22,615 nucleotides of DNA from Actinomycetota bacterium (lineage in GTDB: Bacteria; Actinomycetota; Acidimicrobiia; Acidimicrobiales; Ilumatobacteraceae). The notes beneath the pieces were generated by a model. The model saw nothing but the letters and a program-made list of their open reading frames with translations, did no database searches and had not been told where the DNA came from. The DNA lies in contig WLEX01000002.1 of the NCBI GenBank assembly GCA_009704065.1, forward strand, positions 1-22,615, read 5' to 3'. Numbering within the stretch: position 1 is the stretch's first letter; every line of letters begins with the position of its first letter. The position numbers and the translations under genes are program-made. This document shows positions 7,581 to 18,867 of the stretch, piece after piece.

Positions 7581-9866
7581 TTATCGGGTGGACTGAATTG
7601 CAGCCCAGACTTTTTCGGCAGTTGTTGGCATGTCGATATGGCGCACTCCGAAGTGAGCAACCGCATCGATCACAGCTGATTGCAATGCAGGTGTTGCGCC
7701 AATGGTTCCGGATTCACCAATACCTTTTGCACCAATGAGGTTGACAGGTGTTGGTGTTTCCATGTGCACCACCGTAACGCTTGGCAATTCTGCTGCGGAG
7801 ATAAATGCATAGTCGGCAAGGTTCGACGTGATGGGGTTTCCATCCAAGTCGTAGCGCACTTCTTCCATGAGGGCTTGTGCTGCACCTTGTGCAACGCCTC
7901 CGTGAATTTGACCTTCGAGCAACATGGGGTTGAGTACCTTGCCGGCATCGTCACAAGCTGTGTGTGCGATGTGGCGCACTTTGCCTGTTTCGGTGTCGAC
8001 TTCCACAATGGCAACGTGTGCACCAAAGGGGAATGTTGCGCCTGCAACTCCGATGACATCGGAATGTGCAAGTCCGCCTGCTTGCTTTTCAGCAAGTGCA
8101 AGATCGGCCCATGTTTTTGAAACAGCAGGTGTACCAGCAACATGGAAAGCAGCGGTGTCTTTGTCGAGCACAATGTCGGCTTCGCTTGCTTCGAGCAAAC
8201 GTGCAGCAACTGCCTTGGCCTTGTTGACTAGTTCGCCTGACACTGCAAACACGGCGTTACCGCCTTGTTGCAATGAACGCGAACCCATAGTGCCAGTACC
8301 AATGGGGACAAGGTCGGTATCGCCCCACACCAATTCGATGTCTTCAACGGGGATTCCGGTTTGCTCGCTCGTGAGCATGGCCCACGATGTGGCGTGACCT
8401 TGTCCGTGAGGTGATGTACCGGTGTACACCAGTGCATGGCCGTTGTCTTGAATTTCAACTTTGGCAGATTCGCCGTTGCCGACGCCGCCAGTGATTTCGA
8501 CATACACACTGATGCCGATACCAATTTGCACTGCGGCTCCACTTGCACGTGCAGCTTGCTGCTTCGCACGCCAGCCTTTGTAATCGGCAGCTTCCAACGC
8601 TTTGTCGAGCGATGTTTCGTAATCGCCCACGTCGTATGTTTGGCCAACAACTGTGGTGTGTGGTTCGAGGAACTTTGGAATGAGGTTCATGCGGCGCACT
8701 TCAGCGGCATCCATGCCGAGTTCAGCAGCAAACATGTCCATCGCGCGCTCGATAGCAGCTGTTGCTTCGGGGCGACCTGCACCGCGATAGGCAACAGTAG
8801 GAGTGGTGTTTGTGACAACAGAAGTAGTGCGGCATTCGATGTTAGGAATCGCATACACGCCAGACGACATAGGGCGTGTCATGAACGGAGCCAAGATGGT
8901 TCCCATATCGACCCATGCGCCGGAGTCTTGAATTGCCCACAATTGGTAATGCGTTACTTTGCCTTGGCGTGTTCCACCAATAGTGACGTATTGCAATTGT
9001 GCACGACCATGGCCGAGACCGACCATTGATTCGCTACGAGTTTCACGCCAGCGCACTGGCTTGCCAACACGCTTTGCAATAACTCCAAGAAGAAGTTCTT
9101 CGGGGTACGCACCAATCTTTGCACCAAAGCCACCACCGACATCGGGTGTCTTTACGTGTACTTGGCTTGGATCGATTCCGTTAGCTGCGGCAATTGGGGC
9201 AACGGCACCTTGTGCGTGTTGTGTAGACAACCATTCGACCAAACGACCATCGGTGCCCCATGCAGCAGCTGCGCCGCGCACTTCGAGTGGGCATGGTGCA
9301 ACGCGCTGGTTGATGTAACGACCTTTAACCACAACTTCGCAATCAGCAAAGTATGCGTCGCCTGTGTTGTCGGGAAGACCAAGAACCATGGAGTCGAACA
9401 CCACGTTGCTTCCGCACGCGTCATAAATAAGGTTGGTGCTTGCCATTGCTTCTTCAAGATCAACGAGTGCATCGAGAACGTCGTAATCGACAATGACAGC
9501 TTCTGCAGCATCTTCACCTTGTTCGCGAGTCTCGCTCACAATGACAGCAACAGGCTCGCCGACATAACGCACTTTGCCAGTAGCAAGAAGTGTGCGCGTT
9601 GCCATGGGGTTGTAGGGAGATGGAATCTGTTCGAGACCAAGGTCTTCACCGGTGAATGCGGCGATCACACCTGGCATGGAAAGAGCATCGGAGACATCAA
9701 TCGAATTGATGAGACCATGGGCCACGCTGCTTCGCACATAAGTGACATGCACTGCACCGCGTAAGAGTGGTTCGTCGAGCATGTCGTCGACGTAGACGCC
9801 ACCTGTCGTGAGAAATTTTGGATCTTCTTTACGAAGAACGCGGTTTCCGAGAATGCTTCCGCCCAT
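7581..9866 (-). CDS. coxL: CoxL-like molybdopterin-binding large subunit, form II type
   Basis: A 761-residue catalytic subunit of the aerobic CO dehydrogenase / aldehyde oxidase family. Counting from the ATG at 9866, the active-site loop is AYRGAGR at 359-365, the form II signature; form I CO dehydrogenases read AYxCSFR there and carry the copper-binding cysteine. The active-site glutamate is E718 in KGIGESG. GGGFGAK and HGQGHA, both cofactor-contacting motifs, are present. Form II enzymes are widespread, and most have no proven CO oxidation; other aldehyde or heterocycle substrates are likely. The start was chosen because an AGGGGGA site lies just upstream and MGGSILGNRVLRKEDP is the usual N-terminus. 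Gene order L-S-M differs from the common S-L-M of form II and M-S-L of form I. Confidence 0.92.
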   Translation of the reverse strand: MGGSILGNRVLRKEDPKFLTTGGVYVDDMLDEPLLRGAVHVTYVRSSVAHGLINSIDVSDALSMPGVIAAFTGEDLGLEQIPSPYNPMATRTLLATGKVRYVGEPVAVIVSETREQGEDAAEAVIVDYDVLDALVDLEEAMASTNLIYDACGSNVVFDSMVLGLPDNTGDAYFADCEVVVKGRYINQRVAPCPLEVRGAAAAWGTDGRLVEWLSTQHAQGAVAPIAAANGIDPSQVHVKTPDVGGGFGAKIGAYPEELLLGVIAKRVGKPVRWRETRSESMVGLGHGRAQLQYVTIGGTRQGKVTHYQLWAIQDSGAWVDMGTILAPFMTRPMSSGVYAIPNIECRTTSVVTNTTPTVAYRGAGRPEATAAIERAMDMFAAELGMDAAEVRRMNLIPKFLEPHTTVVGQTYDVGDYETSLDKALEAADYKGWRAKQQAARASGAAVQIGIGISVYVEITGGVGNGESAKVEIQDNGHALVYTGTSPHGQGHATSWAMLTSEQTGIPVEDIELVWGDTDLVPIGTGTMGSRSLQQGGNAVFAVSGELVNKAKAVAARLLEASEADIVLDKDTAAFHVAGTPAVSKTWADLALAEKQAGGLAHSDVIGVAGATFPFGAHVAIVEVDTETGKVRHIAHTACDDAGKVLNPMLLEGQIHGGVAQGAAQALMEEVRYDLDGNPITSNLADYAFISAAELPSVTVVHMETPTPVNLIGAKGIGESGTIGATPALQSAVIDAVAHFGVRHIDMPTTAEKVWAAIQSTR

Positions 9867-9953
9867 GTGGGTCCCCCTAGTCAGTGCGACAGTACTTGCA
9901 GACACTACCTATAGAAATTGCCCTGCCTCGCATGGAACGAAACGGGGGCGAGA
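9867..9953 (-). promoter_or_regulatory. coxL upstream spacer with possible promoter
   Basis: This spacer separates ftsB from coxL on the minus strand. A possible promoter has a -35-like TTCCAT (complement of 9932-9937) and a -10-like TATAGG (complement of 9908-9913) with an 18-base spacer. A strong purine-rich ribosome binding site, AGGGGGA, precedes the coxL ATG. No obvious terminator with a U-tract ends the ftsB transcript here, so read-through from the housekeeping chain is possible. The promoter call is weak. Confidence 0.3.
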
Positions 9954-10415
9954 TTACGGGGCGAGGGGAGATAGTGATGAGTTGTTGGCAGCGGTGTTTT
10001 GCACGGTGCGCACCCGAACAATGTCGGTGACAAGGGTGTATGGCCAGGTCTGAGGAAGGTCGGTCGGTAATGCAGGCATGGGTACCAAGTTGAAACGCTG
10101 TTCGCCGGGGCGCACGTACCCCAATTGGGCGCGGGCGGCATTGCGGATGCCCTCGGGAGTAGACAGGTCATTCACTTCGTTTTGTAGCTGCTCGTTCGTG
10201 TCAGCCAACAGATTGAATTCGGAGTTCTTTTGGGCCAAAGCCGAACGCTGGGTGACATAGTCACGAAGAGGAAAGACAAAGAGAGAAGCTGCACCAGCGA
10301 CCATGACACCTGCGATCACCAATCGAATGGTCCATCGCGACACCACCTGGGTGGCGAGATGGGAGATTGATGGCTTTGGCACGGTCTCTATTGTGCCGTG
10401 TGAGGGCACCTTCAT
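9954..10415 (-). CDS. FtsB/DivIC septum formation initiator
   Basis: A 153-residue bitopic membrane protein. A short cytoplasmic tail is followed by one transmembrane segment at about 30-48, a coiled coil at about 52-85 (YVTQRSALAQKNSEFNLLAD and onward), and the FtsB/DivIC signature around residues 88-105 (EGIRNAARAQLGYVRPGE). The protein would act with FtsL and FtsQ in activating septal peptidoglycan synthesis. Its place directly after eno matches the eno-divIC pairing of other actinobacteria. The ATG at 10415 lacks a good ribosome binding site. The C-terminal 40 residues are low in conservation. Confidence 0.9.
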   Translation of the reverse strand: MKVPSHGTIETVPKPSISHLATQVVSRWTIRLVIAGVMVAGAASLFVFPLRDYVTQRSALAQKNSEFNLLADTNEQLQNEVNDLSTPEGIRNAARAQLGYVRPGEQRFNLVPMPALPTDLPQTWPYTLVTDIVRVRTVQNTAANNSSLSPLAP

Positions 10416-10420
10416 CGTGG

Positions 10421-10440
10421 CACGCGAACAAATGTTCGTG
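10421..10440 (-). other. Small hairpin in eno-ftsB spacer
   Basis: On the minus strand a five-pair stem, CGAAC with GTTCG around an ATTT loop (complement of 10425-10438), is flanked by CAC/GTG that could extend it across a two-base bulge. It sits just ahead of the ftsB start, where no Shine-Dalgarno sequence is visible, and has no U-tract, so it is not a standard terminator. It could affect ftsB translation or RNA processing, or be chance. Confidence 0.3.
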
Positions 10441-10450
10441 TGAACTGTGT

Positions 10451-13186
<2,736 letters not shown>

Positions 13187-13187
<1 letters not shown>

Positions 13188-14095
13188 TAGCTGATAGCTG
13201 CGGTGGCGCCATTCCATACGCCGTACACCGACTTAACAGTGATGTCGGCAGTGGAAAGGTAGCCAGCAAGAAGAGTGGTGCCAGGGTTTTCAGCAACAAC
13301 TGCAGCAACAGATGTTTTTACATCGTCAAACTTGTGGCTCAAAATAACGTGGTAGCCAAATGAGCTCTTCACAGGGCCGGTGGGTACTCCGGGCTTTGCA
13401 GCAACTGCTCCCGCGAGGAAATCTTTATCGAACGATGTTTGCAAGTTGGCAAGAGCCGAGCATGCCTGATCGCCATTAGCGAGCGAGCCACCTGATTTGT
13501 CGGCGCCTGGTTCGATGGACTTCTTGGCAGCTTCATCGGCGAACTTCACGCCTTTGTCGAGATCTGCAAGAACTGTCTTTGCCTCTGCTTCAGTTTTTAC
13601 CAAGATGTGGCTAAGGCACAAGGTGCCGGTGGAGGCGGGGGACTTGTCGTACAACTTCTTGAGTTCTGCCTCGGTGGGCTTTGCCAACTTTTTCAAAGTG
13701 ACATCGGCAAGGTTGAGATCGACCAAAACATCTTGCAATGGTTTTGGATAGGTAGGGAAACTTGCGTCGGCATTTGCGTTCTTCAGAACTTCGGCGCGGT
13801 CGGCTTCAGAAATGGTGACCTTGCGGTCGGCGATGAATTGTTCGAAAGCCGAATACCGAATGAGAGTGCGCAAGACAACAACGGCGTCTTCTTTTTTAAT
13901 CTTGCCGTTGACCGCCTTGAACTGACCAGCAGTGGTGAGCACGCCGGTGAGAGTGTCGAAATCTGTTTGCTTGTAGCCAGTGCCGTTGACAGAAAAAGCA
14001 TCGTTCGCTGATGACACATTGCTGCAGCTGGCCAGAACCATGACACTTGCAAGGGCAACGGGAATAAGACGACGGAGGGTACGGGGGCTTTTCAT
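13187..14095 (-). CDS. SurA/PpiC-like peptidyl-prolyl isomerase lipoprotein
   Basis: About 302 residues. A basic start and hydrophobic stretch end in the lipobox LASC, so the mature protein should be anchored by a lipidated cysteine near residue 24. A SurA_N-like helical region follows. A parvulin-type PPIase domain occupies about 157-258, seen in LCLSHILVKTEAEA, the GGSLANG loop and FGYHVILSH. The role is probably folding of exported proteins in the cell envelope. It sits between mfd and mazG, close to where mycobacteria carry a lipoprotein gene. A GTG one codon upstream (14098) could also serve; AAGG lies 7 bases before that GTG and 10 before the ATG. Confidence 0.88.
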
Positions 14096-14107
14096 CACCC
14101 AAGAACC

Positions 14108-17100
14108 TTAGTGGTCGTCGGGGTCAAAGAGCCCATGAAGCAAGGTAATCACTGCTTCTGCGGGATTTGCGCCCCTCGCCACTGGCAACGTAATAACGCC
14201 CGGTGGTTCTTTATAAACCGCGCGTGAGGCCAATCGGCGCAAAGTCATGGTTTGTGAGGCCTTTAGCTGGATGGGCGAGATACGCACGTCGTTGCCATTG
14301 GTGACAATTTCAGTGATGCCCAGTCGCAAGCATTCAACGCGCAAAGACGCCACGGTAAGAAGTGCTTGCGCTTGCTGAGGGATCGGGCCGAACCTGTCGC
14401 GCCATTCCGCTTCAATATCGGCAAGTTCTGCCGCTGTGCGAATGGTGGCGAGGCGACGGTACGCCTCGAGACGTAAATCTTCGCTCGGCACATATGTATC
14501 GGGAAGATGTGCATCAACATTGATGTCCACTTTGATTTCGGGAAGTTCCTCGACGCGTTCGCCCTTCATCTCAGAAACGGCTTCTGTGACGAGTTGGCAA
14601 TAGAGGTCGTATCCAACAGCTGCAATGTGACCGCTTTGCGATTCACCAAGCAAGTTGCCAGCTCCGCGAATCTCAAGGTCACGCATTGCAATCTTGAAAC
14701 CACTGCCTAGATCTGTTGCTTCGCCGATGGTGCGCAATCGTTCGTATGCATCGTGTGACAACACTTTGTCGCGAGGGTGGAACAGATAGGCATAAGCACG
14801 ATGACCGCTTCGACCTACGCGTCCGCGAAGTTGATGCATTTGACCGAGGCCAAGAAGATCGGCACGTTCGACCACCAAGGTATTCACCGTGGGCATGTCG
14901 ATACCGCTCTCGATAATGGTGGTGCACACGAGAACGTCGTAGTTGCCTTCCCAGAAGTCGAGAACAATTTGTTCAAGTTGTGTTTCGTCCATTTGTCCGT
15001 GAGCTACAGCAACACGCGCTTCAGGAACCCATTCGCGAATTTCGGCCGCACGTTCCTCGATTGATTGCACTCGGTTATGCACCCAGAACACTTGACCTTC
15101 ACGTAACAACTCGCGACGAATGGCTTCAATGGCAACTTGTTCACTTTGCTCGCCGACATAAGTGAGAATGGGTTGGCGTTCGGCTGGTGGTGTTTGCAGC
15201 AATGACAAATCACGAATACCTACAAGACTCATCTCGAGTGTTCGCGGGATTGGAGTTGCAGACATTGACAACACGTCGACATTTGTTTTCAGACGCTTCA
15301 TTGCTTCTTTGTGTTGTACGCCAAAACGCTGCTCTTCGTCGACTACCAATAATCCGAGGTTCTTGAATTCGACACTGTCTTGCAAAAGGCGATGTGTACC
15401 AATAACGCAATCGATGGCACCGCTAGCAAGACCAGCAATGACTTTCTTTGCTTCTGCATTGGTGAGGAAGCGAGACAACACTTCAACACGAATGGGATAC
15501 CCAGCAAAACGATCGGCAAATGTGTTGCCGTGTTGTGTTGCGAGAAGAGTGGTGGGAACAAGAACTGCTACTTGCATTCCGTCTTGAATTGCTTTGAATG
15601 TTGCACGTACTGCAACTTCGGTTTTACCGAATCCCACATCGCCGCACAACAGTCGATCCATCGGAACTTCACGTTCCATGTCTTCTTTGATAGAGATGAT
15701 TGCTTCTAATTGGTCGGGTGTTTCCACAAACGGAAATGCCTGTTCCATTTCGGTTTGCCATGGAGTGTCTGGTGAAAAGGCATGGCCAACAGCTGACACG
15801 CGGCGCTGGTACAGAAGTACAAGTTCTTGAGCAACTTCTCGCACAGCAGAACGAACGCGTGATTTTGCTCGCGCAAAATCGGAACCGCCCATGCGATGGA
15901 GCGATGGTGCTTCTCCACCGACGTATTGGCGAATGATGCCAATTTGTTCGGTAGGCACATACAACTTGTCGCCACCCTTGTACGCAATGAGCAAGTAATC
16001 GCGTTCAACGCCAGCAATGGTGCGCTTCACCATGCCCTCGTATTTACCCACACCGTGGTGTGCGTGCACTACGTAGCCGCCGGGTTGCAGATCTTCGAAC
16101 ACAGTGCCCGATGATCGGCCCCGCGTGGTGCGACCCTTGCGTGTGCGGCGCCGGCCACTTAGGTCTGCTTCGCTAATGATTGCAACACGAGTATTCGGAA
16201 GCGACACGCCATGAGCTTGTGGTGCATAAGCAACCCAGCCACCCGGTGAAGCAAGAGATTCAGGGTCATTACTGGTTTTGAAATCGAGACCATGTGAGCG
16301 CATGAGGTCAACAAGACGCGGAACTGATTCTTCTGTTTCTGCAGCCACTACAACAGACCATTTATCGGCAAGCATCTCATTGACTCGACGCACAAACGAT
16401 GTGGGCTCGTGAACAATGGGACCCCAACCCGATGCAGGAACAGATGGCCCATCAACAACTTCGGCCGTAGGTACTACAGAAATAGTTGCGGTGCGATTGC
16501 CATCGTTAAACAATCGGTCGGCTTCAACGTGCAAGCGCGGGAAGGTGACATTTTCGTCGCGTGCCCATGAAGTGGCAAGTGCTCGTGCAAGATCATCTTC
16601 TTCAGCAAGAAGATCGCGTGCTCGTTCACCCATGCGACGTGGCTCAACCATGATGATGAGTGCATCGTCACCTAAATGATCGGTGAGAAGTTCGTCGTGC
16701 TCGGTAAGCCACGGCATCCAACTTTCCATGCCGTCGAATATTTGGCCTTCACTCAGTCGTTCCCATTGCTCACGACCCCATGGCTCTGATGCAAGAAGAG
16801 ATTCGGCTCGCTCACGAATACCAGGGACATACATGAGTTCACGCGCAGGGAAAATGAGCGATGTTGCAAGGTCATCTGTACTGCGTTGATCTGCCACGGT
16901 GAAGTGAGTGAGGCGATCTACTTCGTCGCCCCACAAATCAATACGCAATGGTTCGTCGTCGGTGCTGGGGAAAATATCGACAATGGCACCACGACGCGCA
17001 AACTCGCCTCGATGTTCCACCACTGTCTCGCGGCGATAACCGCAGTGCACTAATTGTTCGCACAATGCATCGATATCGATAGTGGTTCCTACAGACACAC

Positions 17101-17530
17101 GAATGGGTTCGAGCGTGGTGGAGCCAGGCGCAAGCTTTTGCAATAACGCTCTGGTACTTGCCACTACTACCGACGGCGCATCGGCACCTTGGCGCAATCG
17201 CCACATGGTGCGCATGCGTGAACCCATGGTGTGTACCGCTGGGCTCACTCGCTCGAAGGGCAATGTTTCCCACGAGGGAAAGAATTCAACATTGTCTGCG
17301 CCGAGGAATGAAATTAAATCATCTGTGATTGATTGCGCCAATGTGCCGGTGGGCGTAGCGATAACAACTGGGCGACGTCGAGTTTGAGCAATGAGAGCAG
17401 CCAACACGCTGGTGCGCGCTACTTCGGGAACAGCAATAACGCCATCGCGTTTTCCAGCGATTGCTTCTATGCCTGGTTCCAGTGCAACGCGAGTAGCCAG
17501 TCCAGAGAGGGGAGATGTGTGGGAACTCAC
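14108..17530 (-). CDS. mfd: Transcription-repair coupling factor Mfd
   Basis: A 1140-residue protein of full Mfd length. It has the N-terminal UvrB-homology module (from about residue 20, with FFPSWETLPFE), the CarD-like RNA polymerase interaction domain from about 478 (FEDLQPGGYVVHAHHGVGKY), and the translocase core with Walker A GDVGFGKT at 630-637 and DEEQ at 731-734. RQ-rich helicase motifs such as LRGRVGRSG follow, then the C-terminal TRCF domain. Mfd removes RNA polymerase stalled at lesions and recruits UvrA. The start is a GTG whose last two bases and next base form the pth stop (GTGA overlap), so it is translationally coupled to pth. Confidence 0.97.
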   Translation of the reverse strand: MSSHTSPLSGLATRVALEPGIEAIAGKRDGVIAVPEVARTSVLAALIAQTRRRPVVIATPTGTLAQSITDDLISFLGADNVEFFPSWETLPFERVSPAVHTMGSRMRTMWRLRQGADAPSVVVASTRALLQKLAPGSTTLEPIRVSVGTTIDIDALCEQLVHCGYRRETVVEHRGEFARRGAIVDIFPSTDDEPLRIDLWGDEVDRLTHFTVADQRSTDDLATSLIFPARELMYVPGIRERAESLLASEPWGREQWERLSEGQIFDGMESWMPWLTEHDELLTDHLGDDALIIMVEPRRMGERARDLLAEEDDLARALATSWARDENVTFPRLHVEADRLFNDGNRTATISVVPTAEVVDGPSVPASGWGPIVHEPTSFVRRVNEMLADKWSVVVAAETEESVPRLVDLMRSHGLDFKTSNDPESLASPGGWVAYAPQAHGVSLPNTRVAIISEADLSGRRRTRKGRTTRGRSSGTVFEDLQPGGYVVHAHHGVGKYEGMVKRTIAGVERDYLLIAYKGGDKLYVPTEQIGIIRQYVGGEAPSLHRMGGSDFARAKSRVRSAVREVAQELVLLYQRRVSAVGHAFSPDTPWQTEMEQAFPFVETPDQLEAIISIKEDMEREVPMDRLLCGDVGFGKTEVAVRATFKAIQDGMQVAVLVPTTLLATQHGNTFADRFAGYPIRVEVLSRFLTNAEAKKVIAGLASGAIDCVIGTHRLLQDSVEFKNLGLLVVDEEQRFGVQHKEAMKRLKTNVDVLSMSATPIPRTLEMSLVGIRDLSLLQTPPAERQPILTYVGEQSEQVAIEAIRRELLREGQVFWVHNRVQSIEERAAEIREWVPEARVAVAHGQMDETQLEQIVLDFWEGNYDVLVCTTIIESGIDMPTVNTLVVERADLLGLGQMHQLRGRVGRSGHRAYAYLFHPRDKVLSHDAYERLRTIGEATDLGSGFKIAMRDLEIRGAGNLLGESQSGHIAAVGYDLYCQLVTEAVSEMKGERVEELPEIKVDINVDAHLPDTYVPSEDLRLEAYRRLATIRTAAELADIEAEWRDRFGPIPQQAQALLTVASLRVECLRLGITEIVTNGNDVRISPIQLKASQTMTLRRLASRAVYKEPPGVITLPVARGANPAEAVITLLHGLFDPDDH

Positions 17531-18099
17531 CGTCCGTTGTAATCCTGCATGGCTGCAGCAATGCCATTTGCAACGATGCTTTCCACTGCATCAACGGCAG
17601 TCTCAACAACAACGTCGAGAAGTTTGCGTTCGGCAGCAGGAATAGCAGACAGCACATGATCGGCGCCCACATCTTTTGATGGTGGCTTGCCAACTCCAAT
17701 GCGCACACGTGCGTAATTATCGTTTCGCAAATGAGCAGATATTGATTTGAGTCCGTTATGGCCCGCTAGACCGCCACCCATTTTTATCTTCAGTAATCCC
17801 GGCGCAAGATCGAGCTCGTCATGCACGATGATGATGTTTTCGGGATTTGTAATTTTGTATCGACGAACAAGTGGACCGACAGCTTCACCAGAATCGTTCA
17901 TGTACGTAGTGGGTACGGCAAGCACAACTGCGGTGCTTCCCATGCGAGTCTCGGCAATGAGTGCGCGATCACGACCTGCTTTGAGGGACACGCCTAAACG
18001 CTTGGCAAGAACTTCGATTGCATCGGTACCAACGTTGTGACGAGTACGCGCATATTTCTTGCCAGGGTTACCCAAGCCAACGATGAGTGTGCGTTCCAT
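17527..18099 (-). CDS. pth: Peptidyl-tRNA hydrolase
   Basis: A 190-residue Pth, which releases tRNA from peptidyl-tRNAs. From MERTLIVGLGNPGKKYARTR the catalytic and binding residues fall as in the E. coli enzyme: N11, H21, N69 (TYMNDSG), D94 (VHDELDL) and N115 (AGHNGLKS). The ATG at 18099 gives standard family length; an in-frame ATG at 18132 would add 11 residues, and neither has a convincing ribosome binding site. The stop overlaps the mfd GTG start. Confidence 0.96.
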   Translation of the reverse strand: MERTLIVGLGNPGKKYARTRHNVGTDAIEVLAKRLGVSLKAGRDRALIAETRMGSTAVVLAVPTTYMNDSGEAVGPLVRRYKITNPENIIIVHDELDLAPGLLKIKMGGGLAGHNGLKSISAHLRNDNYARVRIGVGKPPSKDVGADHVLSAIPAAERKLLDVVVETAVDAVESIVANGIAAAMQDYNGR

Positions 18100-18148
18100 G
18101 TCGCCAGGTCGAGAATCCGATCGACGAAGCATGGTGTTACAGATGAAA

Positions 18149-18162
18149 CGACCCGAGGGTCG
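18149..18162 (-). terminator. Possible attenuator hairpin after rplY
   Basis: On the minus strand, a few bases after the rplY stop, CGACC and GGTCG pair around a CTCG tetraloop and are followed by TTTCATC. The stem is GC-rich but only five pairs long and the U-run is short. It may partly terminate transcription between rplY and pth or mark an RNA processing point. pth still lacks any other obvious promoter. Confidence 0.35.
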
Positions 18163-18166
18163 CTAC

Positions 18167-18799
18167 TCAGCTAGCTGATTCGGCAGCAGGTGCATCGCCA
18201 GCAGCTGCTGGTGCATCGGCCGCAGCAGTAGTAGCAGCACCACGTGATGTGAGAACAGTTGCGATGAGCATGTCGGGGTCGCCTACTGCGGTAACACCGG
18301 CTGGCATCTTGACATCGGCCAAGTGAACAACAGACTCAGAAGTCATGTCGGTGATGTCGATAAGAATTTCGTTCGGAATGTTCGAAGGAGTGGTACGAAC
18401 TTCGATGGAGTCGACAGCTGGGTCGACAAGGCCACCGGCAGACACAACTGCCTTTGCAACACCAGTGAGGCGCAATGGCACGTGCATGGTGATTTCTTCG
18501 GACAAGTTGATTTGCATGAAGTCGATGTGTGCAACGGTGCGACGTACTGGGTGACGCTGCATCTCTTTGACAACTGCGTTGAATGACTGGCCACCAACGG
18601 TGAGGTTGAGGATGGTGTTGTAACCAGCAGGGCCAGACAAGGCAACGCGAAGATCGCGACGGGTTACTGAGAGAACGAGAGGCTGCATGCCCTGGCCATA
18701 AAGGATGCCTGGGATGCGGTCTTCGGTGCGCAAACGACGAGAAGATGAGCTTCCGGTAATGCGGCCAGTTTCGGCGGAGAGAGTTGCTGTATTCGACAC
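18167..18799 (-). CDS. rplY: Ribosomal protein bL25 (Ctc-type)
   Basis: A 210-residue long-form L25. The N-terminal 5S rRNA-binding domain (GRITGSSSSRRLRTEDRIPG, LYGQGMQ, HIDFMQI) is followed by the TL5/CTC C-terminal beta domain (VPLRLTGVAKAV, NIPNEILIDITDM) and a low-complexity alanine-rich acidic tail over about the last 25 residues. Start is GTG at 18799 with no clear Shine-Dalgarno sequence. It lies between prs and pth, a conserved actinobacterial order. Confidence 0.95.
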   Translation of the reverse strand: MSNTATLSAETGRITGSSSSRRLRTEDRIPGILYGQGMQPLVLSVTRRDLRVALSGPAGYNTILNLTVGGQSFNAVVKEMQRHPVRRTVAHIDFMQINLSEEITMHVPLRLTGVAKAVVSAGGLVDPAVDSIEVRTTPSNIPNEILIDITDMTSESVVHLADVKMPAGVTAVGDPDMLIATVLTSRGAATTAAADAPAAAGDAPAAESAS

Positions 18800-18818
18800 G
18801 GCTAGTGAGTCTATGACC

Positions 18819-18860
18819 AGATAGGGCTATCTGACACCTGGCGCCCGAGAATGGGCCAGG
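18819..18860 (-). promoter_or_regulatory. Two tandem hairpins in prs-rplY spacer
   Basis: Two inverted repeats fill the spacer between prs and rplY. One (18837-18860) pairs CCTGG with CCAGG, extended by GCCC/GGGC-type pairs with a small bulge and a loop of about six bases. The other (18819-18832) pairs AGATA with TATCT around a four-base loop. Neither has a U-tract. They lie 20-60 bases ahead of the rplY start and could form a leader structure, a processing site or a weak attenuator. L25 autoregulation is only a conjecture. Confidence 0.4.
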
Positions 18861-18867
18861 GCAGGGT

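Noticed and set aside
8436..9764. Long cysteine-rich plus-strand open frames opposite coxL
   Set aside because: They are shadows of coxL; the cysteines come from reverse-complemented GCA/GCT-rich codons and form no known metal-binding pattern.
7581..9866. Calling coxL a true CO dehydrogenase subunit (form I)
   Set aside because: The diagnostic AYxCSFR loop is absent; the sequence has AYRGAGR, so only the form II family assignment is supported.
9943..9970. Direct repeat of GGGGCGAG near the ftsB stop
   Set aside because: Only two short copies, one inside coding sequence; too little for an attachment site or regulatory repeat.
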